A DNA stretch of 64,000 nt from the NCBI RefSeq assembly GCF_018831695.1, contig NC_056701.1, forward strand, positions 18,550,667-18,614,666, read 5' to 3'. A program made the translations under genes and the position numbers. Source of the stretch: Puntigrus tetrazona. Its lineage: Eukaryota; Chordata; Actinopteri; Cypriniformes; Cyprinidae. Of the stretch, positions 1 through 13,377 are shown one piece after another (positions within the stretch are counted from its first letter, which is position 1; every line of letters starts with the position of its first letter). The notes beneath the pieces were generated by a model. That model searched no databases, had not been told where the DNA came from, and saw only the letters and a program-made list of their open reading frames with translations.

Positions 1-549
1 CGCCCTTTAAGGCTGGGTGGATTCTGATTGGCTGTCAATATTTTTTATTGTTCATTCTTACAAAAAGTTAAAGAACATATAGTGTTGTCTTTGACATCAC
101 CATATCATGTATGTTGAGGCAAGTAGGGGCTAAACTCCGCAGTTTGATGATCCCTGCTATAATATTAAAAATAATAATAATAATTATNNNNNNNNNNNNN
201 NNNNNNNNNNNNNNNNNNNNNNNNNNNNNNNNNNNNNNNNNNNNNNNNNNNNNNNNNNNNNNNNNNNNNNNNNNNNNNNNNNNNNNNTATATATATACAT
301 CATATAATTGTATTCATTTCATTTCTTGTAAACTGTATCTTACTTAGTAATTGTCAGTTCCTGAATTCACATTACTTTTACAGTAAGGTCATTACTTTCT
401 ATGCACAGTGTGTATAGCAAGCATTTATAAAGTTTGCACATTGTTTGAAGAAAGTACGAATGAATATTTGATCAATTGAAAAAATAATTGATTCAATAAT
501 AGATTATGAAAGTATAGTTTGAAGCTTTTTCCCTTGACTGTGCATTAAG
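1..549. other. llgl1 intron at the left edge, with a 100-bp gap
   Basis: This is AT-rich non-coding sequence holding an assembly gap at 188-287 flanked by TA/TAA-rich repeats. The first llgl1 exon I can see starts at 550 after an AG. About 60 residues of the usual LLGL N-terminus are therefore missing and should lie upstream of the window or in the gap. I found no exon here. Confidence 0.6.
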
Positions 550-3500
550 ATATGGGGCTCCTGGGGTGGAGATGACTGGACTTCATAAAGACACTGCTGC
601 TGTCACTCAGATACACTTTCTCTATGGACAGGTAAGACCATGCTTCAGCCATTGTAGCTTATGAGGTGTTGGTATGCGTTTTATTAAAGTCTAATTTTAA
701 AGCTGACATTTGAACAGTTGACCATATGAAATGTGTTGTTTTTTTTGTTGTTTTTTTTATAGGGCAGGATACTTTCTTTGTTGGATGATAACACCATTCA
801 CCTATGGGAGATTGTGCAGAGAGAAAACCGATCACATTTGGTGGAGGTTCACAGCTTCAACCTTCCTGGCAGGCCAGGCATCGAGAGCACCAGGTAAACC
901 TTTGTTCCTTATTTTGGTTGCAATTCCCCAAATTTGCTTAGCCATGACCTTTATCATCTTTTCCAAACCTGACCTGAATGTTGCTTCCTTCTCCCGTGTA
1001 GTGCGACACGTGTGACCGTCATGCTGTTGAAGCTGAGCTGTGATCTTCTTGCTCTGGGGACTGAAGGTGGCGGGGTGCACTTTCTGGAGCTGCCCAGCCT
1101 CACTTTGCTGAACAAGTCGCTGTTCCAGGATGAGATCATGCAGAGGTGAGAGCTGCTCTTCCAGTGCCCGTGTTTAGTTCATCCAGATGTTACCACTTTA
1201 CTATAGCTGTCAGATTATGAAAAGGCAGGATTTTTGGGGTTTGTTAAAATGTGTAAGTGTAAAACTAAAGTCTCAGTTATATTACAGCAAAAAAGAAAAA
1301 TTACACATACTACAGTAAAAAACACAGTATTGTGGAATATATTTCTATTGTTATATATTTTTTAAATGTCATTCATTCCTTTGATGGCAAAGGAATAAAT
1401 ATATCCAGTTCTCAATTTCAAGTGATCCTTCAAAAACTATTCAAATATGTGACCCTGGAGCACAAAAGCAGTAATAAGTAACACAGGTATATTTGTAGCA
1501 ATAACCAGCAACACATTTTATGGGTCAAAATTTGTTTTTATGCAAAAAAAAAAAAGCATCATGTTCCATAAAGTTTTGTAAATACCATAAATATATCAAA
1601 ATGTGAACTTCATTTGGACAACGTAAATTTTAAATGGTGGTCCATGGTCTCTTATACTGTTTGCTGCTCAAGAAACATTTCTCATTATTAAAACTGCTGC
1701 GCTACTTGATATTTATTTAATGTATATTTGATGATCTTCAAAAATTTTTTCATGATTCTTTGAATTTTGTAAACATGTACATCTTTACTTTTAATTTTAA
1801 ATTTTTAACAGAATAAAAGTATTTATTAGTATAACCCTAACCCTGTCAGCAGTCACTCTAAAAAGGATTTTCTGAATGTTTCTCAGGGGACAGTGAGTAT
1901 TTTTGTTTTAAACCTCTTTGACTCAGGATGTCTACACTGGACTAATAAAGATGGCCGTGCAAACAGATTCCATAGCACTTACCTCATAAAATAAGCATTT
2001 GGGGACTCCCACCCCATCTGAGAGGACTGTACATGAGCTTAGTGAAGCTGAAGCAAGTCCTTTTGTTTATTTCCTTTCCCTCCTTTGGCCTTATCCGAGC
2101 TGCTTTTGTCACACTTCTCTCATACACTTTGAACTGAGAATGAATCAAACTCCCTGATTCGCCCTTTCTTGTCCCCAGCTGTGGCTGTCTGTTACTCTGT
2201 CAGTAGGTTATATGCAGCTTGAGCTTTCCTGTCCCACTGCCAAGGCACAGACTTCACACCGGCACAGTTCAGAAAGGCCTCGATCTCTGTGATCTGATGG
2301 GATCTTTAAGCTGCTGCTAGTCAGTTGTCATTTGTAAGGATATTTATAAATATTTAATACACTGTTCGTTAAGAAGAAACCTGTTTTTCCAAATGGCTGT
2401 AATTATGTCTGCTACAAGGCAGGAAATCACACAAACTATTCATCTTGCTCTTTTAAGACGTTATTTAACTCCGAGATAAATTACAGCTTTCCCAGTGTAC
2501 CCTGTTGCAGATATAGCCTGGGTGGCTAAATGTGGACTTCATTTGCTTCTGAGAGACCTTGAACTGCTCATTAACAGAGCACAATTTAAGGTAATGGGCA
2601 TCCTATCTGAGCCACTGGTAATAAGTATGTGTCAGCCAGGAAACTACTGAACAAAATGCTTTTGTACCAAGTGCCAAATCTCTTGGGCCCCAGCCGAGGA
2701 GGCGTTTAAAATGGGGCATATGAGCTTTGCACACTCATCTTTGGGAATCAGCCGGATCTAGAATGCCAGAATGTAGTCTGTGGCTCAGTAGAAACATTGT
2801 GTTTTGTGGTATTGGGGTCTCTAGATTGGCATGTATACGCGTCTTATTGTATTTTAATGTCTTCAGAATACTTATAATTACAAATGGTGTGCTTGCAAGT
2901 ATGAAACCGTATATGCATCCACTGGGGTACTCGATTAACTTCAATGAGAACTAGTTTGGAAAACTCTTAAAATTTTATTCTTCAGTTTTTGTAAATTAAG
3001 GGTTTTTATTTATTATTATCATTGTCGTCGTCATCTTATACTAAACATCTTATACTAAATACTTTAATGTTAAGATTATTTGACATGTAAAATGATTTGA
3101 TTTTTTTTTTTTTATTGTATAATGATTGATATATATTGATTAATGATGTGTGGGTGTGTGTGTGTGTGTTTGTGTGTATAAATTTAATGTTAATATGAAT
3201 ATTATGTATAAATAAATAATATAAAATATGAATTGTATGATTGATTTAATTATATGATGGTTATGGTTGTTTTATTTTTTTGTAATTGCTCTATGTGATT
3301 TCAGTCCCTAAAATCATGAATAACTACCAAAATTAGGCAAAGATCATTTGAAAATCATAGTTCAATCCATTAGAACTTTCTAGCCTTGTTCTACACATTT
3401 TCAGTTATTTTCATTGTGTAAGATCTAAAATAGCAAGAAATTCCATTTACTTTGGCAATGTTCAACATTCTGAAGTGTTAATGCCATTTCAGTGTTTCCA

Positions 3501-6500
3501 TACTAATTTCTGATTTTCGTCACGTACTGACTGCAGCGTGTCTTTCAAATCTGTTTTTTTGTTTCTTCAATTTTCTTGTAAAACCCTTCAGTTGTTTGTG
3601 TCAAATTTTGTTTGTTGTGGCTGTTCTCATCTGAAGCCAAGCCTCCAGACGACTACTCCAGTCCTCATTTTCCATGCTTCTTCCTCTTTTCCTCTTTCCC
3701 TTCATGGCTGCATCTCATCCCAACTCTGTGGGTGTACCATGCACATTCCAGCTCTTGAATCCATGCCACAGCCACAGAGGAATCCCGGACTGTGGCTTTT
3801 GATTGCTCATCATTTGTCTGGCTTTCAAACTGAATTTAAGCATGTCAGCGTCTGATAATGTTGTCAACTTCTGCTGTTACTTTTGCATTGAAACCACTGA
3901 TACTTTTTTTTTTTATTTGCTTGTTTTTGACTTTGTTTATTGAATATTCTTTCCATTCACCCCATTAGACTCTACAAACATGAATCAAGAGTAATTGTTA
4001 CCAAATGTTCAATACATTGTTCTCAAAGCTTGGAGCGTGGTTTATTCATCGCTCATTGAACCCTGAGACCTGCACATTTTTCCATGCAAAATGCTTTTCC
4101 ACACAAGCCTGTGTTTGATTCGGTTGAGGAAAAAAAAGTGCTGAGTGAAGTTTTGCAGTAAGGGTTTTCTGTACTTCAGTAGCGCTCTGTGTTTAGGGAG
4201 TCAAGTAGCGTGTACTCGGATTTGGGGTTTTCAGCAAATAGAAGTGCAGTTGAGCAGTTCTACAAAGAGAATAATCTTCCCAGTGTTCCTCTGTGCAGCG
4301 TAGTGCTTGGTTTTGTTATCTGTCTGTTGGTTTCCTCAAATAAAAGTTTGCTATTTGTCATGTCATTCACATGCCTTTTTCAGTGTTCCAGAGGAGTACA
4401 AGTGTGGAAAATCATTGGGGCCCGTGGAGTCCCTGCAGGAACATCCTCAAGACCCTGATAAAATCCTCATTGGTTACAGCAGAGGTCTGGTTGTACTCTG
4501 GGACCTCAACAGTCGGCATGTAGACAACCTCTTCCTGGGAAAACAGGTGGGTGTTTTTGATGTCTCTCAAATGGTTTTCAACACGCTTTGGAGTTGTAGT
4601 TTAAACGCATTGAATTGAAATAGAAACATAGACATCAGGGTTTTAAAGTCTCTGTAAATGGCAAATATCGCACTGTAGACTTTCAAAGTGATCAGGTCAA
4701 GAGGTCTGTTCACGATTCATAAAAACTCTGTCTTTAAATCATCAGTGCTTGAAGTTAAGATGTCCAGATGGTTTAACTCAAACCTTTTGACTTCCTTTCA
4801 TCGTCTTTGGTCTTTCTTTGACTCTGTGCATTGTGTGGGACTGTCACTCTTGCAGCAGCTGGAGAGTTTGGTCTGGGAACGGTCCGGGAACAGCTTTGTT
4901 AGTTCCCATAGTGATGGAGGATACATGGTGTGGGCTGTCAGCAGCAGCCTTCCCTGCACTCATGACCCCATCTCATCCACCATACCATATGGTGAGCCGA
5001 AACGCATGCCAATTACACACCCTTCCCTTTTTTTTGTTTCTCACACGCAGATTGTTTGTTACCAGTAAGTTTATTTTTACATAAGCAATTGCAATGGTGA
5101 AGTTACATTTTCCATCTGTCTGTCCAAGTGTACACTGTCGATCAAAAGTTTAGATTAGTCAGATTAGGTTTTTTTTTTTAATTCATCAAAAGTGACAGTA
5201 GACAGTAGGCAGNAAAAAAAAAAAAAAAAAAAAGAAAAGAAAAGAGTATTACATTCTTTGGCTGAGATACAGCTATTTGAAAATCTGGAATCTGAGGGTG
5301 AAAAAAAAATCAAAATATTGAGAAAATCACCTTTAACGTTGTCCAATTAAAGTTCTTAGCAATGCATATAACTTATCAGAAATTAAGTTCTGATATATCT
5401 ATGATAGGAAATTATCTTCTTTAAAAATATCTTCATGAAACTCTTTTTATTTAATATCCGAATGATTTTTGGCATGAAAAAATTATAACATATACCATGA
5501 ATTTTTGGCTATTGCTACAAATATACCTTTGCTACTTTAGGACTAGTTTTGTGATCCAGGGTCATATTTCACAATATTAATGTACTTGATCAAATAAATG
5601 GAGCAGTGGCGAGTAGAAGACATCTTGATAAATGTAAATGACTGAAATTGTACTAGACCTGGACCATGCAACTGCAGCTTGGCTTTGTCCAACATGCAGA
5701 CTAAAGTGTTTGTTTAAATAAGACTCTGACTAGAATCAGACATTTAACATGCATGTAAAAGCACTTTGTGTTTTTAATGGAGGTGTAGTAATTGCAGTAG
5801 CCAGAAGCTCATTGACAACTGGTCATGCTGTAATGTTTGCTTAACCTACACAATGCCAGGAAATGTTGTTCTATACCAAAGCTTCAAGTCCGTTCAACTT
5901 TTGTAATAGGCCATTAAAATCCTTCTCCAGACCCATTAAAGGGATCGTAAACCTCAAATGCCCCCTTCACTATTAGCTGATGGTTTGTTGACACAAACCG
6001 CTTGGGGGATCCACAGATATTTTCCAATTTTTACCATGTCCTCTGCCAAGATTTTATGTCGTTTTGGTGGTTTCTCTTAAAAGTCTGTCTTTCTTGGTTT
6101 GTCTTTCTGTTTTCCTCATTTTGGTGTTCTTCATCTCAGGCCCCTTTCCCTGCAAAGCCGTGAACAAGATCCTGTGGAGAACAACAAAATCCGGGTGCGT
6201 GCTGTAAAGTGTGAGAAATGAAATCCCATAATCTCATGTTTGAGTTCTCTCAGGAGGGTGTCTTCTGTTGTGTCTGTAGAGCTCCTCTAGTGCTGTTCAG
6301 TGGCGGGATGCCCAGAGCCAGCTATGGAGACCGACACTGCTTGACCATCCTCCAGGACAGCAGCCACGTCACCCTTGATTTCACCTCGCGTGTCATAGAC
6401 TTCTTCACCATTCACTGCACAGACAAAGATAAGGGTGAGTAGGCCACCCATGTTTACCACAGTATGTACATCATACCGCCCAGCACTAGTAATAGGCAAT

Positions 6501-9500
6501 TGCTATTAAGCCAGCACCATTGTACCCTTGAATGGGGCACTTGGAGTTGGTTTGCTTCTGCGGAGCTATTCTTGTCATAAGTGTCCTATAAATCACCGAT
6601 GATACATGCATAAGCTAAATGTTTATTTTTAATTCCTGTTCATGACTCGTTTTATTCTTGTGCCTCACAGAATTTGATGAGCCGTCAGCGCTTGTGGTTC
6701 TTTTGGAAGAGGAGCTAGTAGTGATCGATCTTCAGATGGCTGGCTGGCCCACTGTCCCTGCTCCCTATCTGGCTCCTCTGCACTCCTCTGCCATCACCTG
6801 TTCATGTCACATCTCAAATGTGCCTCCCAAACTATGGGATAGAGTGATCAGTGCGGGCCAGCAGCAGAGTCCTCTGCAGAACTATGAGGTGGGTCAATTA
6901 AAACCCCAAAATTAGCGCTCTTTCCCCACATGTCCTCTGTTTGAAATTTGGCAGAATGAATTTCAAATCGACTTGCAAATTCTGGAGAATGTGTAAAATA
7001 ATGTGTTGACATTTTCCATAATTGACATGAAGTTGGCTTCCGTGTTTTTACATATGTATCGTTTTTCTTTCACTTCAGCAGAAAACTAAATATTTGCACT
7101 TAGTATAACATCTGTTATGTGTATAACATTAACGTCATAAAACAAACGCCACCCTTCATTTTTCTTTTCACTGCTATATAAATGAATTGATTTAATACGG
7201 CATGCTCATACTGTATTTTTAGATTTAATAGCTTAGTCTTTTCTGAAATGGATTTTATTTTATAACCACCAATAAAACACAAACCAGCATCAAAGTTCTT
7301 ATTTAATGTTATTTCATTAGAAAATTTAAGGTNTTTTTTTTTTTTTTTTTGTGTTTGACAGAACTGGCCAATATGTGGAGGGAAAAACTTAGCACCTGAT
7401 CCCAAGCAGAAGGAACTGCTTTTAACTGGGTGAGATTTTCTTTTCTATTTTCATTAAATGTTTTATTNNNNNNNTTTTTTTCCTCAAAACGTCCCACAGG
7501 CTTTAATGAAAACATGACTGTTTGTTTGGATCAGTTGTCAGGATGATGTGCGTGGCTGTATTTGTTGTTTCAGTCACGAGGATGGTACGGTGCGTTTCTG
7601 GGATGCGTCAGGAGTGTCGCTCAAACCGCTGTACAAACTGAGCACAGCCAACATCTTTCAGACAGACTGCGACCACAACGACAGCCTGACGCAGGCCGGG
7701 GAGGAGGAATGGCCTCCTTTCAGAAAGGTCAGGGATTTATGGCAGATCTGAATTTTTTTGACTGTTAAAACAAAGCTTAAATCACATTATCTGAACACCG
7801 GGACAGTGTTATTTTATTTTACTCTACTCACTGTTTTCTTTCACAACAAGGGAAGCTTTAGCAAGTTTCTTGGCCTCTCCCTTCTATTTTTTTGTTTTCC
7901 TAACCCACCTTTTCCTCTTCTTCAGCTTCTCCATAAAACGCCAACTGCAGTCTGGCGCGTGGCCCACTTTAGCATATGGGATTCACACTGGAGCCGATTC
8001 CTTTAGCACCTTAATTAAAAGCAGACTGTCTGTCTGTTGACTAAAAAGCTTTGCTGACGTCTGCTGAAGATGAAGCACGTTGCTACTCTGGATGGCACTT
8101 TTGCATTGCTTTTGTTTTTTCCTCTTCAAAACATGTACATTCCTCTCTTCTTTGTTCTAGTCTTTGTCCGCAGCTGTTTGGCTGGGTTCAGACGTTGTTG
8201 AGGGTGTCTAGAGGGGAAGGAAATGCAGTCTTATATCGTTACCGATTGCATTATATTGCTCATAACGTGTGGAGTTATATGGCTGATGCTTTTTGTTGAA
8301 GAGATGGTATTTGATTCTTTTTTGGCATGCAGGTGATATTTTGTTTGTGACTGTTAGAATGCACTCTATTGGATCAGGTGTGTTTTTGTACTATACGTCC
8401 CTCATAAAAGGGATATAGCAGCTCTGTTTGTGCAGCCTTAAGAATCAATGAAGAATAATAACAGTCTGTGTTTGCTTTTCATTTTTGTTTCCAGGTGGGC
8501 TGTTTTGACCCATACAGTGATGATCCCAGACTAGGAATCCAGAAGATCAGCCTCTGTAAATACAGCGGAAAACTGGTGGTGGCTGGAACTGCTGGACAAG
8601 TAGGACCACTTGTTTTTATTGATCAATGCAAATCTATTTTTAATTCGGTAGCTTTGTTTTAAAAAGCTTAGTTAAGCAGCTTTGCTGTGTGGTATCTACA
8701 AAGATATACAAAATATTTACATGTACTGTATATACGCATATACTGTACATATAGTTTATTTTATAAATATATTTAAAATGTATATAAAAAATATTGCTTT
8801 GAGGTCTCTAGGCTTGTCCTCACAAAAACAAGTGATTGTTGTAACCTGTAACCTGTACTCTGTTCCCAGGTTATAGTTATGGTTCTTAGCGATGAGAAGT
8901 CGGATCACATGATTGACGTGGCCACGGTGGACCTGCTCCAGGACCGAGAGGGTTTCACGTGGAAGGGTCATGACCGGCTGCCTCCAAAGAGCGGCTCAGT
9001 AGTGTTTGCTGCTGGATTCCAGCCGGTTGTCCTGGTGCAGTGCATGCCCCCCGCAGCTGTTACCGCGGTAACCCTGCACGCAGAGTGGAACCTCATCGCT
9101 TTTGGCACCAGTCATGGCTTTGGCCTCTTTGACTACCATCGGCGAAGTCCAGTGCTGGCGAGGTAACTCGATCAGCCATCCAAAGCTGCTATTACTTTGC
9201 CAATTACTTGTTAAGAGATTGATCTCATATGTTACGAAAATATTGTTTTCGTATTTTGGGTTGACTCTGATTTAAATTTGTTTAATAGAAGTTAATAAGT
9301 AATACATACATTTTTTTAAATAATTAGTTTAATATTTATATTACTATTATTAATAATTGACATACATTTCTGCTAATTTAATTTAGTATTATATTAAAAG
9401 GATGAAATGGTTTAATATGAATATAATTATCCATTGCATTCCCTAATAAATTAATACCATTTTAGGCATGCGGTAAACCTTAATCTGAATAATATTTTCC

Positions 9501-12500
9501 TCCAGCAGTTGCAGTGCAAAATAACCTCGTAGGATATAATTGATCGTCTGACATTTGTGCGACTGTACTTCTCTATAAATGAAGGTTTTGTGTCTTTCCA
9601 CAGGTGCACTCTGCACCCCAATGACTCTCTGGCTATGGAGGGCCCGCTTTCTCGAGTGAAGTCTCTGAAGAAATCCCTGCGTCAGTCCTTCAGGAGGATC
9701 CGGAAGAGCAGAGTCTCAGGAAAGAAACGTGCTGTTGTCAGTAGTCCCACCAGTAAAGTGAGTGTCTGGAAAACCCACATACATGCTTTGCAATCTTACT
9801 GGCTTCTGTGGTTCTTGGGGATTCTAGGACCGTTGTTTGTGAGTCTGTTGAGCTGTTGATCATTAGTTTTTGATCATTAGATGTCGTCTTCACCAGGTGC
9901 AGGAGGCTAACGCTCAGCTGGCGGAGCACGATGCTGAGGTGACACCGGTGCAGAGACGGATTGAACCCCGCTCTGCAGACGACTCTCTGTCTGGAGTCGT
10001 GCGCTGCCTCTGCTTCGCCGACACTTTCCTCAGAGATGGTGAGACTAGTGGGGGTTAAGGGTTCAAATATGGCGTTTCGGAGTACAGCTAGTGTAACTAC
10101 ATGAGCGACTAACTGAATTTGACATCGATTCTATACTATATCAAATCCATCCTATAAATGAAATCCAAATGGGATACACAAATTTTTTTCTTACTCATTT
10201 TTTGTTGTGATTTTATCCAAAATATTCCATTTGTATTAATAGTATGACGTTATCAGTTGTAGAATTAAATCTTTATTTTTAGAGACAAAGCAGTTTTGCT
10301 GTTGCTCTAATTCCAGTTTCGTCTGTCCTGTGTGAAATATGTGGGCTATATATTGTTTAACCTAAAACTCGCCCACGTTAGCGTGTTGAAGTGATTTATG
10401 CTGTCACTTTATATTACCTTGTCTGGGTCACAAGCACGAGGCTGCCCCATTTTCCTCATCTTCCAATATCGCAAAATAGTGGTCAGATCATGTTTGGGGA
10501 GAGCTGCATTTTCCACAAGGGAGTTCTGAACAAAGTAGCATTGTTTTATTAGTGCAATATATTTAAATGATTTACAGTAATAGGGGAATAACTTTTCATT
10601 TGTGCTATGCAGTTATGGGTGTGAGTGGTTTGCTGTTGGAACATAATAATAGGTCAGGTTAGGTCACTATTGTCTGAAACAGCTGTACTGACTGAATAGG
10701 GAAAACTAAAAAAAAAATGTGCTCACAAAATCAGGTCATGGATAGTGCTACTAATAAGCTGATAAGTTGATTCAGATGTTAGACAGCTGATCCAGAACTA
10801 GGGTGGACACATGGAGCAGGATTGAGAAACACTTCATAGAAGGTCATGACTCATACTCTTGTCCAACCTTTATTTCAAAACCAGTGCTTGCTCACTGCAT
10901 AGTTTAGGCTGAAATCTGCAAATGGTCACCAAGCATTTATTTGGAAAACAACAATACAGCAAAAACAGTAGTAATGTAATTATAGTTAATTTTTTTGGTT
11001 AATTTATATTTTTGTATAGTTGTGGTGCTTATTTTCATTAAAAAAATGCTATGCTATGTTTTGCTATGCTTTTTTAGTATTATTTGATGAATACCATTAA
11101 GTTAAAATGGAAATTCTTTTCTAACACACATGGATTTTCTCTAGATGCTAAACGCGACTCCAGGATCTTAACATTTATTATTATGGCTGTAGGCCACTTG
11201 GTTGACAGCGTTATTTTTCCTCTGTTACTCAGGAACGCATCACGGACCTACAATGTGGGCCGGCACGAACTCTGGCTCGGTGTACGCATACGCTCTAGAC
11301 GTCCCCTCGCAGGAGAAGTTCTCTGAGCCAAGTGTGGAGGCCCTGCTGGGAAAGGAGATCCAGCTCATGCACAGAGCTCCGGTGGTGTCCATCGCTGTGC
11401 TGGATGGCCGAGGGAACCCTCTGCCGGAGCCCTACGAAGTCTCCAGAGATCTGGCCAAAGCCCCAGACATGCAGGGCAGCCACTCGGTTCTCATTGCTTC
11501 TGAGGAGCAGTTTAAGGTTGGGATATTTACAGCTAAATAAACGGAATCTATTAAAAAAATGATTGGAGGCAAACAACGTTTCTTTTGCTTTGCGTAGGTT
11601 TTCATGTTGCCTAAAGTAAGCGCCAAGACCAAGTTCAAGTTGACCGCCCATGAAGGCTGTCGAGTACGAAAGGTGGCGCTGTCGAACTTCACCAGCATTA
11701 GCTCTGAAGATTACTCTGAGAACGCTCTGGTGTGTCTGACCAATCTGGGCGACATCCATGTGTTCAGTGTGCCGGCACTGAGACCGCAAGTGCGCTACGA
11801 CTGCATCCGCAAGGAAGACATCAGCGGCATTGCTTCCTGTGTGTTCACCAAAACTGGACAAGGCTAGTAGTTCGTTCTCAGACAGCATGGAAAAACTTTC
11901 TAGATTTGAGCGTTTCTCCCTGAATGAGATTCAACTATGTTGCCTTTCTGTGTTGTTAGGGTTTTACCTGATTTCACCGTCGGAGTACGAGCGCTTCTCG
12001 CTGTCGGCTCGCGTGATCACAGAGCCGCTGTGTCGAGTGGATGTGGAGCGACCTCAGGATCTCTCTGCTCACAGGTGAACCAGAGACATTTATTTCACTA
12101 ATCAGTTTAGCCATACTCTGACCGGGTGCTATGTTGAGTTTCCAGAAAATTGCCTGCCAGGTCTGGATGTGACATTCCTCCAAGATCAAAGTTACAACTA
12201 ATTAGATGTTTAATATGCAATTATATTTTGGATCGGGGATATTTTAGTGTTGGTGGAGATGCTCAAGCGATTTTTATGAAACATCATCCTATGGGTGAAA
12301 TGTATCTTGTAACCTAGACTTTATTTCTCATTGAATTAGTTTTTTTTCCTACTGGGTTTTTGATGATATATGAAATGCGTCTTGGGATGCTTATTTTTTT
12401 TTACACTGGTTTGAAAGCTTTTGTTAAAAGTAATGGCAATGATGTCTTCCAACTGTCAAATTGTATTGGCAGAAAAATATTAATTAAGCTTTCTATAACA

Positions 12501-13377
12501 GGAATTTATCACATTTTAAATTATATTCCATTGGAAAAATCTAATAAATGCAGCCTTGCTGAGCAGAAGACACCTTCTTTCTAACACAGAAATAGAAAAC
12601 AGAAAATAAACCTTTGAATGGTACTGTACAGATGGGGAATTTCGGTGGATGATCATGTTGAAGAAATTAATCCTGCCTCAGACATTCAGGGAGAATAATA
12701 AATTCTGCATTTTCAGCATATTTGGATCTTTTTTTAGCGGCTCCAGCACGACGTTCCCACCACAGGCTAATGGAACACACAAGACACAAGCAGAGAGCAA
12801 GTCTGAAGGTAACAATCTTGACGGATGGAAAATAAATATCATTCTGCACCCAACTAACTGAAATTACCAGCATTTGTGCGGTTTTGTTTTACTGGAAATT
12901 AGAATTTTTATATCCGTCTAATTTATGTACTCGTTTAACGTTTCATACAGCAGTTAATTCTTTCGAAAACTATGATCTCATCCCTTTTGTGACAATACAA
13001 ATCACACTGTCAGAACATGCTGTATTTCCAGAAATGCAGTGAGTTTAAAAAAAGGGGAAAAAAAGATACAGTACTGTGTGGTCCTTCTCTCAGGGTTCTT
13101 TGATGAGATGCGGAGCGCCTTGCCCTCGCCTGTCCTGGATTCCCCAAACAGCAGCGCTGACATCACTCTGGACACCACAGGCGAGATCACCGTTGAGGAC
13201 GTCAAAGACTTTTTAATGTGAGCGCTCTTTGCTCATCTATTCTGGTCTATAAGAGTTGCGTTTATTTTGGGCTCCCCCTCAATGCTTTGCTGCTTTAGGA
13301 TGGTGGATGAAGCTGAGAATAACTACAGAAACATGACTGAAGAAGACGGGAGGCCTCCTGGAATCCTCATCAACTGA
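550..13377 (+). CDS. llgl1: Lethal giant larvae homolog 1 (Lgl1), 5'-truncated, 20 exons
   Basis: Lgl1 is a WD40 beta-propeller scaffold of the basolateral cortex that opposes the aPKC-PAR6 complex in apical-basal polarity. Exons: 550-631, 763-893, 1002-1145, 4384-4546, 4856-4991, 6140-6194, 6280-6434, 6671-6888, 7362-7429, 7574-7727, 8495-8599, 8870-9162, 9604-9757, 9897-10038, 11233-11516, 11598-11862, 11960-12074, 12738-12808, 13094-13217, 13299-13377. They join in phase throughout, giving 978 visible residues and a TGA stop. Motifs include KCGKSLGPVESLQ, GHEDGTVRFWDASGV, DLLQDREGFTWKGH, and in exon 9604-9757 the polybasic stretch SLKKSLRQSFRRIRKSRVS, which in this family carries the aPKC phosphorylation sites and binds membrane. 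QRRIEPRSADDSLSGVVRCL and DTTGEITVEDVKDFL match LLGL1 better than LLGL2 as I recall them. The N-terminal exons are absent. The intron after 11862 uses a GC donor. The family assignment is near certain; the paralogue is very likely. Confidence 0.96.
1446..1650 (+). repeat. Dispersed cyprinid repeat, family A
   Basis: It begins with TGACCCTGGAGCACAAAA and runs through GGTATATTTGTAGCAATA. The reverse complement of 5470-5573 matches it closely, so two copies lie in opposite orientation in llgl1 introns. From memory this is an abundant non-autonomous DNA element of cyprinids. The right end merges into another repeat near 1650. Confidence 0.6.
1650..1830 (+). repeat. Fragment of dispersed repeat, family B
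   Basis: It contains GCTGCTCAAGAAACATTT, a degraded GATTCTTTGAATTTTG and GAATAAAAGTATTTATTAG. These resemble the interior and end of a common cyprinid hAT-like non-autonomous element, with other fragments at 12370-12620, 18840-19105, 27290-27655 and 44090-44560. The boundaries are approximate. Confidence 0.45.
5220..5573 (-). repeat. Dispersed cyprinid repeat, family A, inverted copy
   Basis: It ends with GTGATCCAGGGTCATA, the reverse complement of the start of the copy at 1446, and includes CAAATATACC and a TTTTTGGCATGAAAAAATTA segment that pair with that copy. It lies in the llgl1 intron between exons 4856-4991 and 6140-6194. A single N at 5213 sits in the adjoining poly(A) run. Confidence 0.6.
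12370..12620 (+). repeat. Fragment of dispersed repeat, family B
   Basis: It lies in the llgl1 intron between exons 11960-12074 and 12738-12808. It carries AATAAATGCAGCCTTGCTGAGCAGAAGACA, typical of one end of the element, followed by a run of A-rich sequence. Identification is from memory of cyprinid repeats, and the limits are approximate. Confidence 0.4.

Noticed and set aside
11295..11888. 197-codon antisense open frame
   Set aside because: It lies opposite two verified llgl1 exons and the intron between them, and has no recognisable motif; it is a shadow of the GC-rich coding sequence.
550..13377. Calling the first gene llgl2
   Set aside because: The segments QEANAQLAEHD, TPVQRRIEPRSADDSLSG and the C-terminal TVEDVKDFL follow LLGL1 as I recall it.
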